NCBI GenBank assembly: GCA_017996515.1
Contig: JAGOGU010000101.1
Span: 1 to 5,610, forward strand
Direction: 5' to 3'
Origin: Allobrachymonas sp.
GTDB lineage: Bacteria > Pseudomonadota > Gammaproteobacteria > Burkholderiales > Burkholderiaceae_C
DNA length: 5,610 nucleotides
The position numbers were made by a program, and so were the translations under genes. Below the pieces are notes generated by a model. That model had not been told where the DNA came from, did no database searches, and was given only the letters and a program-made list of their open reading frames with translations. This document shows, piece by piece, positions 5,590 to 5,610 of this stretch (position 1 is the stretch's first letter; each line of letters begins with the position of its first letter).

Positions 5590-5610
5590 ATCTGTTTCGT
5601 GGCCTTGCGC

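Overview
The window looks like ordinary chromosomal core sequence from a betaproteobacterium, most likely order Burkholderiales and perhaps Comamonadaceae. That placement rests on remembered protein sequences: the SspA, which starts MMVLYSGTTCPYSHRC and ends LTPSEKVMRR, and the gene order cytochrome b - cytochrome c1 - sspA - sspB. All five genes lie on the minus strand, so transcription runs from high to low coordinates. No RNA gene, CRISPR array, insertion sequence or phage gene is visible.

Layout in the direction of transcription. petB (5589-3940) encodes the di-heme cytochrome b of the cytochrome bc1 complex. It overlaps petC (3943-3080), cytochrome c1, by an ATGA junction. The Rieske gene petA would be expected just beyond the right edge but is not in the window. 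A 349-bp, strikingly AT-rich spacer (3079-2731) follows. It holds a 14-bp perfect inverted repeat (2921-2956) and a sigma70-like promoter whose -35 box lies in one arm of that repeat. Next come sspA (2730-2119), a glutathione-S-transferase-fold stringent starvation protein, and after 59 bp sspB (2059-1493), the ClpXP adaptor. After 96 bp comes uup (1396 to beyond position 1), a duplicated-ATPase ABC-F protein cut by the window edge after 465 codons.

The genes fall into two functional groups. petB and petC, with petA, build the quinol:cytochrome c oxidoreductase of the respiratory chain. sspA, sspB and uup act in stress response, proteolysis, and ribosome or DNA-repair housekeeping.

I found no new defence or mobile system. 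The points most worth a second look are: (1) a 12-bp tandem repeat in petC that encodes a Gln/Pro-rich linker ahead of the heme domain; (2) a Qo-site motif reading PMWY instead of PEWY, and a roughly 90-residue hydrophobic insertion, in cytochrome b; and (3) the inverted repeat overlapping the likely sspA promoter.
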